A model generated the notes under the pieces. That model searched no databases. It was given only the letters and a program-made list of their open reading frames with translations, and was not told the DNA's origin. The position numbers and the translations under genes are program-made. Of a stretch of DNA of 64,000 nt, positions 63,329 to 64,000 are shown piece by piece. This stretch comes from Bradysia coprophila (Eukaryota; Arthropoda; Insecta; Diptera; Sciaridae), in the NCBI RefSeq assembly GCF_014529535.1, contig NC_050738.1:12788062-12852061 (forward strand). Reading direction: 5' to 3'. Position 1 is the first letter of the stretch. Each line of letters begins with the position of its first letter.

Positions 63329-63448
63329 TTATACAACCGAGTGATAAATGCTTTTTTAAGCACTAGATGTGTAGATTATCGGCCTACGGCCTCGAGTGAC
63401 AATACGCATCATGTGCCTAAGAAAGCATTTATCATCGAGCTGTATACA
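63329..63448. repeat. 120-nt fold-back element 2
   Basis: GATAAATGCTTTTTTAAGCAC pairs with GTGCCTAAGAAAGCATTTATC, and the centre GGCCTACGGCC is itself palindromic. The AATAGTTATTTAT leader and TAGATGTG block are shared with the hairpin at 222-284, placing related fold-backs at both ends of the window. Confidence 0.6.
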
Positions 63449-64000
63449 ACATTTTTCGCAATAAAGGCAAAGGAAAGTCCAACTTTTCGTCGCTTGTTGC
63501 GAAAATTATTGAAAGAATTTATTTCAATGACTCTGAAAAGCAATCTCCGGCTCAATAACATTAATTTTTGAATATCGTTGATTTAAAAACGAACATTTTC
63601 TGCTGCTTTGTGTTTGGACAACAAACCAGTCGTACTGCATTCGGTACATTCGAAATTAATAAGGCTCAATGTAAAGCCAATGTTTGTTAACAGAAAGCTC
63701 ATCTGGTTCATATTCATCAATGTTCGTCACAGGTCTAGCCATATGGCGTCTTTAGCAGATAAATAATGTGTGTCATTTGTCGATTATTATTTGTTCTACT
63801 GAGAAAAAAAATGGTATGTTCCACATCTAAACAAAATCAAATAATAAAACGATCGTCAATAATGAGAATGTGGCATATTAATTCAACAATATGAAAAAAG
63901 GTGTTGTGTACATTATTAAAAATAACTTCTAAAAATAATGTGAATGGCAAATTGTATGATTAGCGAGATAGTTTCTCATATTCTTACTCGTTTCAGTTCA

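Larger units (their letters stand above)
50230..64000. other. 13.8 kb gene-free, repeat-rich interval right of net
   Basis: No gene is supported. Contents, listed separately: GA microsatellite, a 57-nt hairpin, dispersed-repeat copies, a 2.6 kb unit between 21 bp direct repeats with a minisatellite and a nested hAT-like element, a direct duplication, a 230 bp palindromic MITE, a 479 bp TIR element and a terminal hairpin. The remaining DNA is AT-rich spacer. Confidence 0.6.

Overview
The window is AT-rich eukaryotic nuclear DNA from an insect, most probably a dipteran. The protein-coding genes are split by short introns (48-74 bp) with GT/AG borders, and the best-recognised products are animal genes (Reps, a Mohawk-type TALE homeobox gene, and net/ATOH8). 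No rRNA, tRNA, CRISPR array, bacterial operon or viral gene was recognised.

Layout. (1) 1-1285: two adjacent hairpin structures, then a TATA promoter. (2) 1286-3421 (+): nine-exon gamma-glutamyltransferase-like gene. (3) 3480-6690: intergenic DNA with a pair of palindromic MITEs and a tandem repeat. (4) 6695-10119 (+): nine-exon Reps gene (two EH domains and a C-terminal coiled coil). (5) 10120-15280: 3' UTR and AT-rich spacer with a 0.9 kb terminal-inverted-repeat (TIR) element. (6) 15283-16385 (-), perhaps extending to 16796: four clear exons of a TALE homeobox gene of the Mohawk/CG11617 type, with an unresolved 5' end. (7) 16800-22200: spacer. (8) 22269-22718 (-): compact intronless gene for a Gly/Tyr-rich protein with its own TATA box and poly(A) signal. 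(9) 22830-41160: an 18 kb gene-poor stretch holding a complex satellite and several transposon-derived repeats. (10) 42027-49804 (+): net/ATOH8-type bHLH gene, a short first coding exon, a 6.8 kb intron and one large exon. (11) 50230-64000: gene-free, rich in nested non-autonomous transposons, a minisatellite and hairpins.

The coding genes do not form a pathway: one enzyme, one endocytosis/Ral adaptor, two developmental transcription factors and one structural-type protein. The most unusual content is non-coding. A dispersed repeat of about 100-140 bp recurs at least 11 times, almost always in the same orientation, with a conserved TATA-like core. There is also a 551 bp MITE with a 70 bp perfect TIR, a GC-rich hAT-like element nested in a 2.6 kb unit bounded by 21 bp direct repeats, and a satellite with dimeric higher-order structure. 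All calls come from reading the sequence; no searches were run.
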